The position numbers were made by a program, and so were the translations under genes. DNA of 13,140 nt, from the NCBI GenBank assembly GCA_016205905.1, contig JACQSP010000139.1:1-13140 (forward strand), written 5' to 3'. The DNA comes from Candidatus Woesearchaeota archaeon (GTDB lineage: Archaea > Nanobdellota > Nanobdellia > Woesearchaeales > DSVV01). The notes under the pieces are model-generated. The model ran no database searches, had not been told where the DNA came from, and saw nothing but the letters and a program-made list of their open reading frames with translations. Each line of letters starts with the position of its first letter. Position 1 is the first letter of the stretch. This document shows positions 1-6,338 of the stretch, one piece after another.

Positions 1-99
1 AAAAAGAAGTTAAGACTATTAAGAAAAAGGACATCAACTAAACAAATACACTATTTTGATTAATTGATTTATTGTATGTAAAAAATCTACTTCAGTTTA

Positions 100-1653
100 C
101 TATACCTCTGGTTCATAATGAATTATTAACTCTTCTGCGCGCGAAGGTTGTCTTAATTTTGCTAATGCTTTTGCTTCCAATTGCCTTATTCTTTCTCTTG
201 TTAGATTAAAATTATTTCCTACCTCTTCTAATGTAAAATTTCTTTGTTCATCTATGCCAAACCTTTTTTTTAAGATTTCTTCCTCTCTAGCTTTCAATGT
301 TGACAAACCTTTTCTCACTGCCATGTTTTGATCAGCTGTTTCTGCCCTTGCTAATGGGTTTGGTGTTGAGTTATCAGGTATAAAATCTCCTAATGTTGAA
401 TGCCCATCTTCATTTTCACCAATAATTGTGCTTAAGCTGATTGGATTTAATCTCTCTATTTGTAGTATTTTAATTACTCGTTCTAATGAAAGTTCAGATG
501 CTTCAGCAATATCTTCTGGTGTTGGCTTCGAAGTTCCCTGTTCCATTAAAAACTGTTTTATACGGCGAATTTTATTAACTTGCTCAGACATGTGGACAGG
601 AATTCTGATAGTCTTGCCCTCATCGGCAATGCCCCTTATAATCGCTTGTCTGATCCACCATGTTGCATATGTGCTGAATTTATTGCCTGTTCTGTAATCA
701 AAATGCTCAGTAGATTTAATTAATCCTTCATTACCAAAACCAATAAGATCAGATAATTCTAAACCTCTGTTTCTATATTTTTTTGCAATTGATATTACTA
801 ATTTTAAATTTGCTTCAACAAATGTGTGTTTTAAATATATCAATTGGTTACTATAATATCTTATCCCAGATATTACATTTGCCAAATAAGTTTTTCCTTT
901 TTCAGTTTTTAATGCTTGAGGTGATATTGTTTTTCTAAGAAGAACAGGAAATTTAGGTTTTGAACCATTATCACTAATTTCCAGAGTTAGAATGTCTTTA
1001 CTAACTCTTCCGATTACATTATCAAAATAAGCAGGTGTAAGGTGTATGCTTGTTAAATAAGATAAAATCCTGTCCTGATATTTCAATTTAGCTTTATTAT
1101 CCCATTTAATATTAGATTGCCCTTTTAACTTCTCTTTCAACTCTTCTTCAAATTCAAATAAATCCATAACTGTTTTATAAAAAAATGAGACATAATCTTC
1201 TTTCTGTAATGTATAACTATTATCATCTGATTGATCACTTTCTGTTTTATTATCGTCTTGTGATGATTTAAATTGTTCTAATCGTTTCGGTTGTCTTTTT
1301 GTTTTTTTTCTTGGCAGTTGGCCATTTCTTCCGTTTCTTTGCACAATATACTCTAAAAAAGCAGGCTCTTCGTTATAACTAGGTGTTGAGATAACCTCAT
1401 TATGCTTAAAACTAGGAATGGTTAGTGACATCATTAAATTAACCAGCTCGTCCATAAAATAACCATGAAGATTAAAATAACATAACAAGTATAATTGGTT
1501 CCAAGCTTTTTCCTGCGCTTGGCCTAATTCCTGTTCTCCTTCTCTTGTTAAAAGAATTGAGCCTGTTCCAATTTCCCTAAGATACAATCTTAGCGGTTCA
1601 TATCTTTCTTTTGATTCTGTTTCTTGTTCTTTTCTACGATAATGATCGACCAT
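100..1653 (-). CDS. rpoD: Bacterial-type sigma-70 factor (RpoD-like, group 1/2), 517 aa
   Basis: In bacteria this family binds core RNA polymerase, recognises -10/-35 promoters and melts DNA. Region 1.2 is visible at residues 18-50 (EPLRLYLREIG, LLTREGE). A nonconserved region of about 215 residues follows, with a basic patch (RKKTKRQPKR, 115-124) and acidic, Ser/Asp-rich stretches. Region 2 spans about 279-362 (VEANLKLVISIAKKY, KFSTYATWWIRQAI, KTIRIPVHM). Region 3 and the sigma finger span 378-428 (IGENEDG...LGDFIPD). Region 4 spans 446-503 (FGIDEQRNFTLEEVG, LTRERIRQLEAKAL). No region 1.1 is visible before region 1.2. All domains are present, so this is not a fragment. The ATG at 1653 lies about 27 nt downstream of an archaeal TATA box, which supports this start. 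Region 2.2 is atypical (DLIGFGNEG where E. coli RpoD has DLIQEGNIG). Family assignment is certain; which polymerase it works with in an archaeon is unknown. Confidence 0.96.
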   Translation of the reverse strand: MVDHYRRKEQETESKERYEPLRLYLREIGTGSILLTREGEQELGQAQEKAWNQLYLLCYFNLHGYFMDELVNLMMSLTIPSFKHNEVISTPSYNEEPAFLEYIVQRNGRNGQLPRKKTKRQPKRLEQFKSSQDDNKTESDQSDDNSYTLQKEDYVSFFYKTVMDLFEFEEELKEKLKGQSNIKWDNKAKLKYQDRILSYLTSIHLTPAYFDNVIGRVSKDILTLEISDNGSKPKFPVLLRKTISPQALKTEKGKTYLANVISGIRYYSNQLIYLKHTFVEANLKLVISIAKKYRNRGLELSDLIGFGNEGLIKSTEHFDYRTGNKFSTYATWWIRQAIIRGIADEGKTIRIPVHMSEQVNKIRRIKQFLMEQGTSKPTPEDIAEASELSLERVIKILQIERLNPISLSTIIGENEDGHSTLGDFIPDNSTPNPLARAETADQNMAVRKGLSTLKAREEEILKKRFGIDEQRNFTLEEVGNNFNLTRERIRQLEAKALAKLRQPSRAEELIIHYEPEV

Positions 1654-1675
1654 AAAAACAGGTTAACAGCGTGAG

Positions 1676-1690
1676 ATTTAAAAAGGTTTC
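1676..1690 (-). promoter_or_regulatory. Archaeal BRE/TATA promoter of the sigma gene
   Basis: Read on the minus strand this is GAAACC followed by TTTTTAAAT, a BRE-like purine/C stretch and a TATA box. The TATA centre lies about 27 nt before the ATG, matching TBP/TFB-driven leaderless or near-leaderless transcription. The gene therefore appears to be transcribed by the host's archaeal machinery rather than by a bacterial-type promoter. Confidence 0.6.
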
Positions 1691-1705
1691 TTACTTTGAA
1701 GTAAG
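1690..1705. promoter_or_regulatory. Perfect inverted repeat abutting the sigma promoter
   Basis: CTTACTT and AAGTAAG form a perfect 7-bp inverted repeat with a 2-nt centre, touching the upstream edge of the BRE-like sequence of the sigma gene. The position suits an operator or activator site. It could also be part of a terminator for the upstream U32 gene, which ends at 1745, but there is no strong U-tract in that direction. Confidence 0.35.
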
Positions 1706-1744
1706 GAGAAAAAGAAAAGTTATTTTCAGTTGAAAGATTAAGTA

Positions 1745-3043
1745 TTATCTTATTTGTTTTATCATGTAAATCTGATCATTTTTCCTTGCTTTTCCAGCTA
1801 CTTTAATGGTTATTCTATCGCCTTGATGTGCAGAATTAATGGCTTTATTCGTAGCCGCATTGAGAATTTTGTCAACTTTAGTTCTGTAATAACCTGTAGT
1901 TGGGCCTGTAATTACCATATCATCCCCTTTATTTAGGATTTCTTTTCCTTCTATTAAAATTTCAGCAACCTTCTGCTTTGAAAAATAATTAGTAACCCTG
2001 CCAAGAACCCTTTTCTGTTCTGTTGCTTTGCTGCCATAAGCATTTGACCACTCGTTTAAAGGAATTCCCATGTAAAAACCTGGGCTGAAACCTCTGTTAT
2101 AAACTTTTTTTACAGATTCAATTAATTCTTTTTTTAGCTTGTCGCCGTAATATTTAATGTTTTTAGCGGCATTGTTTTGGTTAGTGTTTAGATTAAATTT
2201 ATCAGATTTATTAAATTTACTTACTACATCAATTGCACGTCTGTAAGCATTAGTAACTGTGTAAACATAGTCAGCATTTCTTCCTCTGCCTTCTATTTTG
2301 AAGACGTCAATTTTTGCATCAATTAATTTATCAATTATTTCTAACGTGCATAAATCTTTTGGGCTTAGAATATAACTGTTACTTAACTTTAGTTCGTGGC
2401 CTTCCTCTGCATCTCTGACAATATATTCTCGCCTGCAAGTCTGCAAACATTGTCCCCTGTTGGCGCTGCAGTTATGGATAAACTGGCTCAAGAAACATCT
2501 TCCGCTAATGCTTATACACATTGCGCCATGGCAAAATGCTTCTATCTCAAGAAGTTTGCCTGATGCGCCTTTTAAGTTTTCTTTTATTATGTTTTGCTTG
2601 ATATTTTTTATCTGCTCAAGCGAAAGCTCTCTTGCCAGAACAATTCTGTCAGCATAGGCTGAAAAAAGTTTCAGCGCTTCAAAATTGCTGCAGCTCTGCT
2701 GTGTTGTAACATGAACTGAAATACCTCTTTTTCTTGCTTTCAGGATAACTGCCCAATCGCCTGCAATAACTGCATCAATTTTATAAGTTTTAACCTCGTC
2801 GAGAATATTGTCAATCATACCAAGCTCATTATCATAAACTATCGAATTCATTGTAATATAACATTTAACCTTATTTTTTGTGCAGATGCCTTTAATTTTT
2901 GGTAAATCAGAAAGCTCAAAATTCTTTGCCCTGCCCACCCTTAAATTAAACTGTTTAATGCCGAAATATATACTGTCACATCCTGCTTTTATCGCAGCAT
3001 TTAATGTTTCAAAGCTTCCGCAAGGGCTCATTAGTTCGACCAT
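1745..3043 (-). CDS. U32 peptidase-family protein (probable RNA hydroxylation Fe-S enzyme)
   Basis: This 432-residue protein carries the U32 signature at about 168-187 (EAFCHGAMCISISGRCFLSQ), followed by NCSANRGQC. Cysteines 176, 183, 199 and 232 have a spacing close to the four 4Fe-4S ligands known in the family. The N-terminus (ELMSPCGSFETLNAAIKAG) is typical. Characterised members (TrhP/YegQ, RlhA, UbiU/V) are not proteases: they support O2-independent hydroxylation of tRNA U34, 23S rRNA or ubiquinone. The roughly 100-residue C-terminal part after residue 345 looks like the small beta-barrel domain found in TrhP-like members, so an RNA substrate is my preferred guess. The ATG at 3043 is 27-28 nt from a TATA box. 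The gene lies upstream of the sigma gene on the same strand, but the sigma gene has its own promoter. Confidence 0.9.
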   Translation of the reverse strand: MVELMSPCGSFETLNAAIKAGCDSIYFGIKQFNLRVGRAKNFELSDLPKIKGICTKNKVKCYITMNSIVYDNELGMIDNILDEVKTYKIDAVIAGDWAVILKARKRGISVHVTTQQSCSNFEALKLFSAYADRIVLARELSLEQIKNIKQNIIKENLKGASGKLLEIEAFCHGAMCISISGRCFLSQFIHNCSANRGQCLQTCRREYIVRDAEEGHELKLSNSYILSPKDLCTLEIIDKLIDAKIDVFKIEGRGRNADYVYTVTNAYRRAIDVVSKFNKSDKFNLNTNQNNAAKNIKYYGDKLKKELIESVKKVYNRGFSPGFYMGIPLNEWSNAYGSKATEQKRVLGRVTNYFSKQKVAEILIEGKEILNKGDDMVITGPTTGYYRTKVDKILNAATNKAINSAHQGDRITIKVAGKARKNDQIYMIKQIR

Positions 3044-3066
3044 ACTACAAAGTAAAAAAGAATAGA

Positions 3067-3074
3067 ATATAAAG
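3067..3074 (-). promoter_or_regulatory. TATA box of the U32-family gene
   Basis: Minus-strand CTTTATAT, centred about 27-28 nt before the ATG at 3043. The identical octamer stands at the same distance before pth2, which makes both more credible. The expected transcript is leaderless. Confidence 0.6.
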
Positions 3075-3116
3075 TTAATGATTGAAATTAGTGTAATTAG
3101 AACTATTGTTTTTTTT

Positions 3117-3258
3117 AGTTCCTGGGCGCAGCCACACGTCTTACGAAAAATGTTTGAAAGTTAGAAAGCTTGAAAGTGCCGCCGATATAGCGTAGATTCG
3201 AGCTTTCAGACTTTCAAGCTGTCAAACAGTTTCATGTGACGGTGGACTGCGTCCCACA
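3117..3258 (+). repeat. Composite palindromic element, copy 1
   Basis: This intergenic element begins TTAGTTCC, then the shared head GGCGCAGCCAC (3125-3135). It ends with GGTGGACTGCGTCCCA, an imperfect inverted copy of the head. Inside, GTTTGAAAG-type and CTTTCAAGC-type tracts form a long imperfect stem. A 49-bp block (3125-3173) is identical to 11631-11679 in copy 2, and similarity resumes on the right side. It lies between the promoter of the U32 gene and the 3' end of the receiver gene, and is clearly richer in G+C than its flanks. No ORF or transposase is present. It may be a non-autonomous mobile palindrome, a structured RNA or a terminator. Confidence 0.8.
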
Positions 3259-3329
3259 TGCGGATTGTGAGCGGAAAACAAAGTTGTGAGCAGAAAAAAG
3301 ATAGAAAGAAACTATATATTAAGAAGATG

Positions 3330-3818
3330 TCAATTATTATAATTCAACAGATTTTCGTTCCTTCCTTTGATGTAATGTATACTTTTGCTGTACTTTAACA
3401 GTTTTCTGTCAATCTTTGTGTTTAATTGAAAATAAGCCCCAACTCTTTTTCTTAACATTTCAGGCTCAAATGGTTTAGTGATATATTCGTCTGCTTCTAC
3501 CTCAACTGCTTTTCTTACATCTTCGTTCTGATGTTTTGCAGTAAGCATGATGATTGGGATTAATTTTGTTTCCTTGTTCGTTTTTAACAGCCTGCAAACT
3601 TGATAGCCATCCATCTGCGGCATCATAATATCAAGTATGATTAAGTCAGGAACTAAGTTTATCTTATTAAAAGCATTCTGTATTTTATTTAAAGCATCTT
3701 GTCCAGATTCTGCTTTAATTACATCATACTCTGGCTCAAGTGTTAAAGCTATTAATTCTCGGATTGCATATTCATCATCAACAACCATAACCTTTTTTTT
3801 CTGATTCTTTGTGTCCAT
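3330..3818 (-). CDS. Stand-alone response regulator receiver protein, 162 aa
   Basis: This is a CheY-like receiver with little beyond the receiver fold. The acidic pair is D14/D15 (MVVDDE), the phosphoacceptor is D63 (ILDIMMPQMDG), the switch Thr is T93 (MLTA), and the conserved Lys is K115 (ITKPFEP). About 35 residues follow, rich in Lys, Asn and Tyr, with no recognisable DNA-binding or enzymatic output domain. A longer reading from 3866 is possible, but the start at 3818 is preferred: a TATA box lies 26 nt before it, and the extra 16 residues are hydrophobic and unlike a receiver N-terminus. It probably acts through protein partners after phosphorylation by a histidine kinase encoded elsewhere. 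No kinase is visible in this window. Confidence 0.93.
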   Translation of the reverse strand: MDTKNQKKKVMVVDDEYAIRELIALTLEPEYDVIKAESGQDALNKIQNAFNKINLVPDLIILDIMMPQMDGYQVCRLLKTNKETKLIPIIMLTAKHQNEDVRKAVEVEADEYITKPFEPEMLRKRVGAYFQLNTKIDRKLLKYSKSIHYIKGRNENLLNYNN

Positions 3819-3839
3819 AACTCTAAGAAAGTAAATTAG

Positions 3840-3850
3840 ATATATATAAC
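3840..3850 (-). promoter_or_regulatory. TATA box that sets the receiver gene start
   Basis: Minus-strand GTTATATATATC is centred about 26 nt upstream of the ATG at 3818. A start at 3866 would place the box inside the coding region, so the shorter protein is favoured. Confidence 0.55.
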
Positions 3851-3960
3851 TTGTTAAGCTGAACATGGTTAAATAAGAGATAGCAACTTATAGAAGAATG
3901 TCTTATTATTGATGTTTTTTAGTTTATTTTTAAAAACTTAAAACATCTTCATGAGATAGC

Positions 3961-4066
3961 GGTGGACTTTGATAGTTGTATTCATTTAGTCAAAGTCCAC
4001 GAATATAGACACGGAGTTTTAAATTCAAGTATTAATGTCCGTGTCTATACGTGTGGCTGCGCCCAC
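3961..4066 (-). repeat. Composite palindromic element, copy 3 (inverted)
   Basis: Read on the minus strand, this starts with the head GTGGGCGCAGCCAC (4066-4053). Next comes a 12-bp perfect hairpin (TATAGACACGGA, 4049-4038 with 4015-4004), then TTC and an 11-bp perfect hairpin (GTGGACTTTGA, 4000-3990 with 3972-3962). The head is shared with copies 1, 2 and 4. The terminal GTGGACTTT hairpin and the TATATTCG junction are shared with copy 4. It fills most of the space between the Yip1 gene 3' end (4152) and the receiver promoter. Two adjacent strong hairpins could also end transcription, but there are no T-tracts right after them. Confidence 0.78.
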
Positions 4067-4151
4067 AAACGTGTTATGGGCGGTAAACTATTGTGAATAA
4101 GTAAGTAAAAAGTCTAAAAATCTAACTAAACTGTTTCTTATTAATCACAAA

Positions 4152-4883
4152 TCAAACAAGCATCAAAGCAAATAAAATTCCAACAAGAATTATAAATAAT
4201 AATATTGCTAAAGGAATTATAATTATTGCAAATAATGCTTTTAGTTTAGTGAGCTGCTGATAAATTCCTAATCCAACCATTTGTGTATATATTACATGAA
4301 CCAAACCAATCAAACCAATTATGCCAGCCACAATTAGTTGAGGCATTATCTCTGTTATTGTCTCAAATGTGGGATTTAATATAATGTTAAGAATCTCTAT
4401 CATAATCAATGACACAAAATTATAAGCAGCTGCTAAAAACATAGAATAAGTTATTGTCTTAAATGTGTTAAAGAATAGCTGTTTGCCCCCAAATATTAAA
4501 ACACCAAGATGTGTAATTCCAGACATGATAAACGGCATTATAAAACTAAAAGTAATACTCAAAATCATAATAATAAAAGAGAATAATATCATATATGGCC
4601 CTTCTCTTAAATCACCATAAATGCCTACAAGGAACATGATCACCTGTAAAACTGCCATGAAAACAACATACTTGAGAATAATTGGAAAAACATCTGTTTC
4701 TGATTTAACTGAATTGTAAAATTGAGAAGGATTAGTGAACAATAGTCTGAACTGAGACCAATATTTCAATAAATTAGAGGTTAATAGATTAGTCTTAGAT
4801 AATGTTAAGACATTAGAAGATTTAGATGATTTAGAAGATGGAGCAACTGTTACAGGTGGTTTAGGTAATTTTGGAGCTGGCAT
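4152..4883 (-). CDS. Yip1-domain integral membrane protein, 243 aa
   Basis: The segment LLFTNPSQFYNSVKSE at about 47-62 is a typical entry into a Yip1 domain. It is followed by about five hydrophobic spans (roughly 65-88, 97-130, 140-168, 182-205, 218-242). The first 40 residues are polar and rich in Pro, Ser and Lys, probably a cytoplasmic tail. Yip1 proteins act in vesicle traffic in eukaryotes; the many archaeal and bacterial relatives have no settled function. The ATG at 4883 follows an AT-rich, TATA-like stretch about 31 nt upstream. It lies in the same orientation as the neighbouring genes but is separated from them by promoter-containing gaps, so an operon is unlikely. The domain call rests on pattern recognition only. 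Confidence 0.75.
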   Translation of the reverse strand: MPAPKLPKPPVTVAPSSKSSKSSNVLTLSKTNLLTSNLLKYWSQFRLLFTNPSQFYNSVKSETDVFPIILKYVVFMAVLQVIMFLVGIYGDLREGPYMILFSFIIMILSITFSFIMPFIMSGITHLGVLIFGGKQLFFNTFKTITYSMFLAAAYNFVSLIMIEILNIILNPTFETITEIMPQLIVAGIIGLIGLVHVIYTQMVGLGIYQQLTKLKALFAIIIIPLAILLFIILVGILFALMLV

Positions 4884-4909
4884 TTTATTCTTCTCTGATT
4901 GTTTTGATG

Positions 4910-4919
4910 ATTTAATAAT
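4910..4919 (-). promoter_or_regulatory. Possible TATA box of the Yip1 gene
   Basis: Minus-strand ATTATTAAAT is centred about 31 nt upstream of the ATG at 4883. The region is generally AT-rich, so this call is weaker than the others. Confidence 0.3.
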
Positions 4920-5035
4920 TTGAAGTGATTTGACAAATAAATGTGATAATTAATGAATTAGGAATAATAATTGGTGGTTATAATAAGATAATTATGAAAC
5001 AATTATAAATATAAAAAAATTAAAAAAGAAAAAGA

Positions 5036-5701
5036 TTAAAACATCTTTTTCCATTTATTGATTCCTTCTTTGGCAGTATCTTTCAAAGCTAAGCCATAAC
5101 CAAGACCTAATGCGATTCCAACACCTAACATTAATCCGCCAATTATTACCAAAAATGTGTTTTGTGCCAGCCCTAAATGGATACCTATCTGGTCTAATGC
5201 TAGCAATGCTGCAAAGATTAATACTACTACTTTTGCAATATATCCTATGCCTACTGCATTCTTAATCTTAACGTGTTCGATTTTTGAACTTACATAATCA
5301 GCTACTAAAATACCAAACAATAATAACAACAAACCAGCGATCAAGTTTGGAATCCAAAAGCTTAGCTCAACCAAGAAGGTAGATAATGTAGTTAATTTTA
5401 TTAATCCTGCTGCGGGTGACAAGAACAGCACAAAAATGTACCATTTAGATATAACAGCTAAAACATGCCCTAACTTTAAATCACCAACTCTTTTCTTTAA
5501 TCCTGTTTTTTGTATTAGATAGTCGTCAAACTTTATCTTAATGAAAAGTTTGTCTAATACTTTATAGATAATCCACCCAATAATATAACCGACAAGCAAT
5601 ACTATAAATGCTGCGATTAATCCTGGGATTACACTTAAAACCCCTAACAATAGATTACCCAATGCGTCTACTATAGATATTCCCAATTGTTCTAATACCA
5701 A
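5036..5701 (-). CDS. Small MscS-like / conserved TM-helix membrane protein, 221 aa
   Basis: This hydrophobic protein has about five membrane segments (roughly 14-50, 80-101, 107-137, 150-172, 181-206). Its first part resembles the 'conserved TM helix' repeats found beside mechanosensitive channels. The last span is glycine/alanine-rich (LGVGIALGLGYGLALKD), like the pore helix of MscS-type channels, but the cytosolic beta and mixed domains of MscS are absent. It may be a minimal channel or a channel-associated protein. Translation starts at a TTG codon. The AGGTGA motif six bases upstream decides this start, and no better ATG exists nearby. It has its own leader of about 75 nt from the two-way promoter near 5800. 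Confidence 0.8.
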   Translation of the reverse strand: MVLEQLGISIVDALGNLLLGVLSVIPGLIAAFIVLLVGYIIGWIIYKVLDKLFIKIKFDDYLIQKTGLKKRVGDLKLGHVLAVISKWYIFVLFLSPAAGLIKLTTLSTFLVELSFWIPNLIAGLLLLLFGILVADYVSSKIEHVKIKNAVGIGYIAKVVVLIFAALLALDQIGIHLGLAQNTFLVIIGGLMLGVGIALGLGYGLALKDTAKEGINKWKKMF

Positions 5702-5707
5702 TTTAAT

Positions 5708-5713
5708 TCACCT
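5708..5713 (-). promoter_or_regulatory. AGGTGA ribosome binding site for the TTG start
   Basis: AGGTGA is a perfect match to the archaeal anti-Shine-Dalgarno sequence. It lies six bases before the TTG at 5701 and fixes this unusual start codon. Confidence 0.75.
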
Positions 5714-5795
5714 CTTTCTCCCTAGCTATTGATTATTCTCTCAAATTCCCCCGCCACTATGATTTTTGAGATTAATTAGTAGTAATTAAACAAAT

Positions 5796-5806
5796 AATAT
5801 ATAAAG
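5796..5806. promoter_or_regulatory. Two-way TATA box between the MscS-like gene and the secreted-protein unit
   Basis: AATATATAAAG reads as a TATA box on either strand. Leftward it would start a transcript near 5775 with a leader of about 75 nt before the TTG at 5701. Rightward it lies 30 nt before the ATG at 5832, giving a nearly leaderless transcript. It is the best promoter candidate in this 200-base divergent gap. Confidence 0.45.
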
Positions 5807-5808
5807 TT

Positions 5809-5832
5809 TTATCACCATCTTGGTGTGATAAA
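5809..5832. promoter_or_regulatory. Inverted repeat just downstream of the two-way promoter
   Basis: TTATCAC(C)A and TGGTGTGATAA form an imperfect inverted repeat between the TATA box and the ATG at 5832. It covers the predicted rightward transcription start. This is the expected place for a repressor operator. As RNA it could also form a small hairpin. Confidence 0.35.
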
Positions 5833-5903
5833 TGGCGAAATTGGATAAAACCATTGTTAAATTACATAAATTATATAAATTCCCTTTATTAAACATTGAA
5901 TAG
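5832..5903 (+). CDS. Possible 23-aa leader peptide
   Basis: ATG GCG opens a 23-codon ORF (MAKLDKTIVKLHKLYKFPLL and three more residues) that ends TAG at 5901-5903. The TAG overlaps the AGGTGA site of the next gene. It sits about 30 nt after a TATA box with no ribosome site, as expected for a leaderless start. The tight stop/RBS overlap suggests translational coupling to the secreted protein. The peptide is basic and amphipathic. It is too short for composition to prove coding. Confidence 0.35.
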   Translation: MAKLDKTIVKLHKLYKFPLLNIE

Positions 5904-5907
5904 GTGA
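5902..5907 (+). promoter_or_regulatory. AGGTGA ribosome binding site choosing the ATG at 5913
   Basis: AGGTGA lies five bases before the ATG at 5913. The GTG at 5904 that could open the frame is part of this site, so it is unlikely to be the start. Confidence 0.7.
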
Positions 5908-5912
5908 GAACA

Positions 5913-6305
5913 ATGATAAAACAAGGATTAAGTGGTTTAGCTTTAATTGCATCATTATCACTACCAAGCCCAGCTCGAGCGCTAATAGATACAGATTGGA
6001 GCGGACAGTTCTATGTCTTTTCAGCAGTTGATCCAAGATATAATTTACATCGTTGCACTGCATCATTACCAGCACCAAGTCCAACTAGAGCATTATTCGG
6101 CAGCTGGTTAGATTTTTTTCCAGTCGAAAGTTCAGGATATGAAAGTCATAACATGTATACTTTAGCTATAAAATGTGATATGGTTGGTAATGAGGGTTGT
6201 TTTATAGACAAAGCTTATGATAAAGAAAACAAGGAAACAGATTTGCGTAAGATAAACTTACCAAGAAAGTTAGTTTCTATTGAAGGTGTTTGTTTTAATT
6301 ATTAA
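5913..6305 (+). CDS. Small secreted protein of unknown function with four cysteines, 130 aa
   Basis: I do not recognise a family. The N-terminus is a good Sec signal peptide: a Lys at position 3, a hydrophobic core (LSGLALIASLSL) and a likely cleavage after ARA at residue 23. The mature part of about 107 residues has four cysteines (48, 88, 96, 127), enough for two disulfides, and several aromatic residues (DTDWSGQFYVF, SWLDFF). A partial internal echo exists: PSPARALI around the signal cleavage site and PSPTRALF at 55-62. The protein is preceded by a ribosome site and possibly coupled to a 23-codon ORF. It faces pth2 convergently, with 30 bases between stops. It is probably extracellular or anchored by interactions only, since no second membrane span is seen. 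Signal peptide and ribosome site make it a credible gene. Confidence 0.7.
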   Translation: MIKQGLSGLALIASLSLPSPARALIDTDWSGQFYVFSAVDPRYNLHRCTASLPAPSPTRALFGSWLDFFPVESSGYESHNMYTLAIKCDMVGNEGCFIDKAYDKENKETDLRKINLPRKLVSIEGVCFNY

Positions 6306-6338
6306 TGATTTGGTTAGGTAATCACTAACGCAAAATCA
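6306..6338. terminator. Shared hairpin between two convergent genes
   Basis: TGATTT-GTTAG (6306-6317) pairs with CTAAC-AAATCA (6325-6338) around a short loop, with a 2-3 nt internal mismatch. It fills the gap between the stop codons of the secreted-protein gene and pth2 and overlaps the pth2 stop. A two-way terminator is plausible, but no strong T-tract follows on either side. Confidence 0.35.

Noticed and set aside
3..41. Short plus-strand frame ending TAA (KEVKTIKKKDIN), perhaps the tail of a gene entering from outside
   Set aside because: Twelve codons are too few to support a gene, and an alternative frame is open to position 63; the upstream sequence is needed.
3117..4066. Intergenic palindromes as a CRISPR array or integron attC sites
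   Set aside because: Copies are far apart, differ in orientation and length, and have no regular spacers. The integron core pattern (GTTRRRY with RYYYAAC) is not found at their ends, and no integrase or Cas gene is present.
4929..4948. TTGACA followed by TGTGATAAT as a sigma-dependent promoter on the plus strand
   Set aside because: The spacing is too short and no plus-strand gene follows; the site sits in AT-rich DNA between two minus-strand genes.
5857..6084. Minus-strand frame of 75 codons opposite the secreted-protein gene
   Set aside because: The opposite frame has a signal peptide and an AGGTGA site; this one has neither and looks like a shadow.
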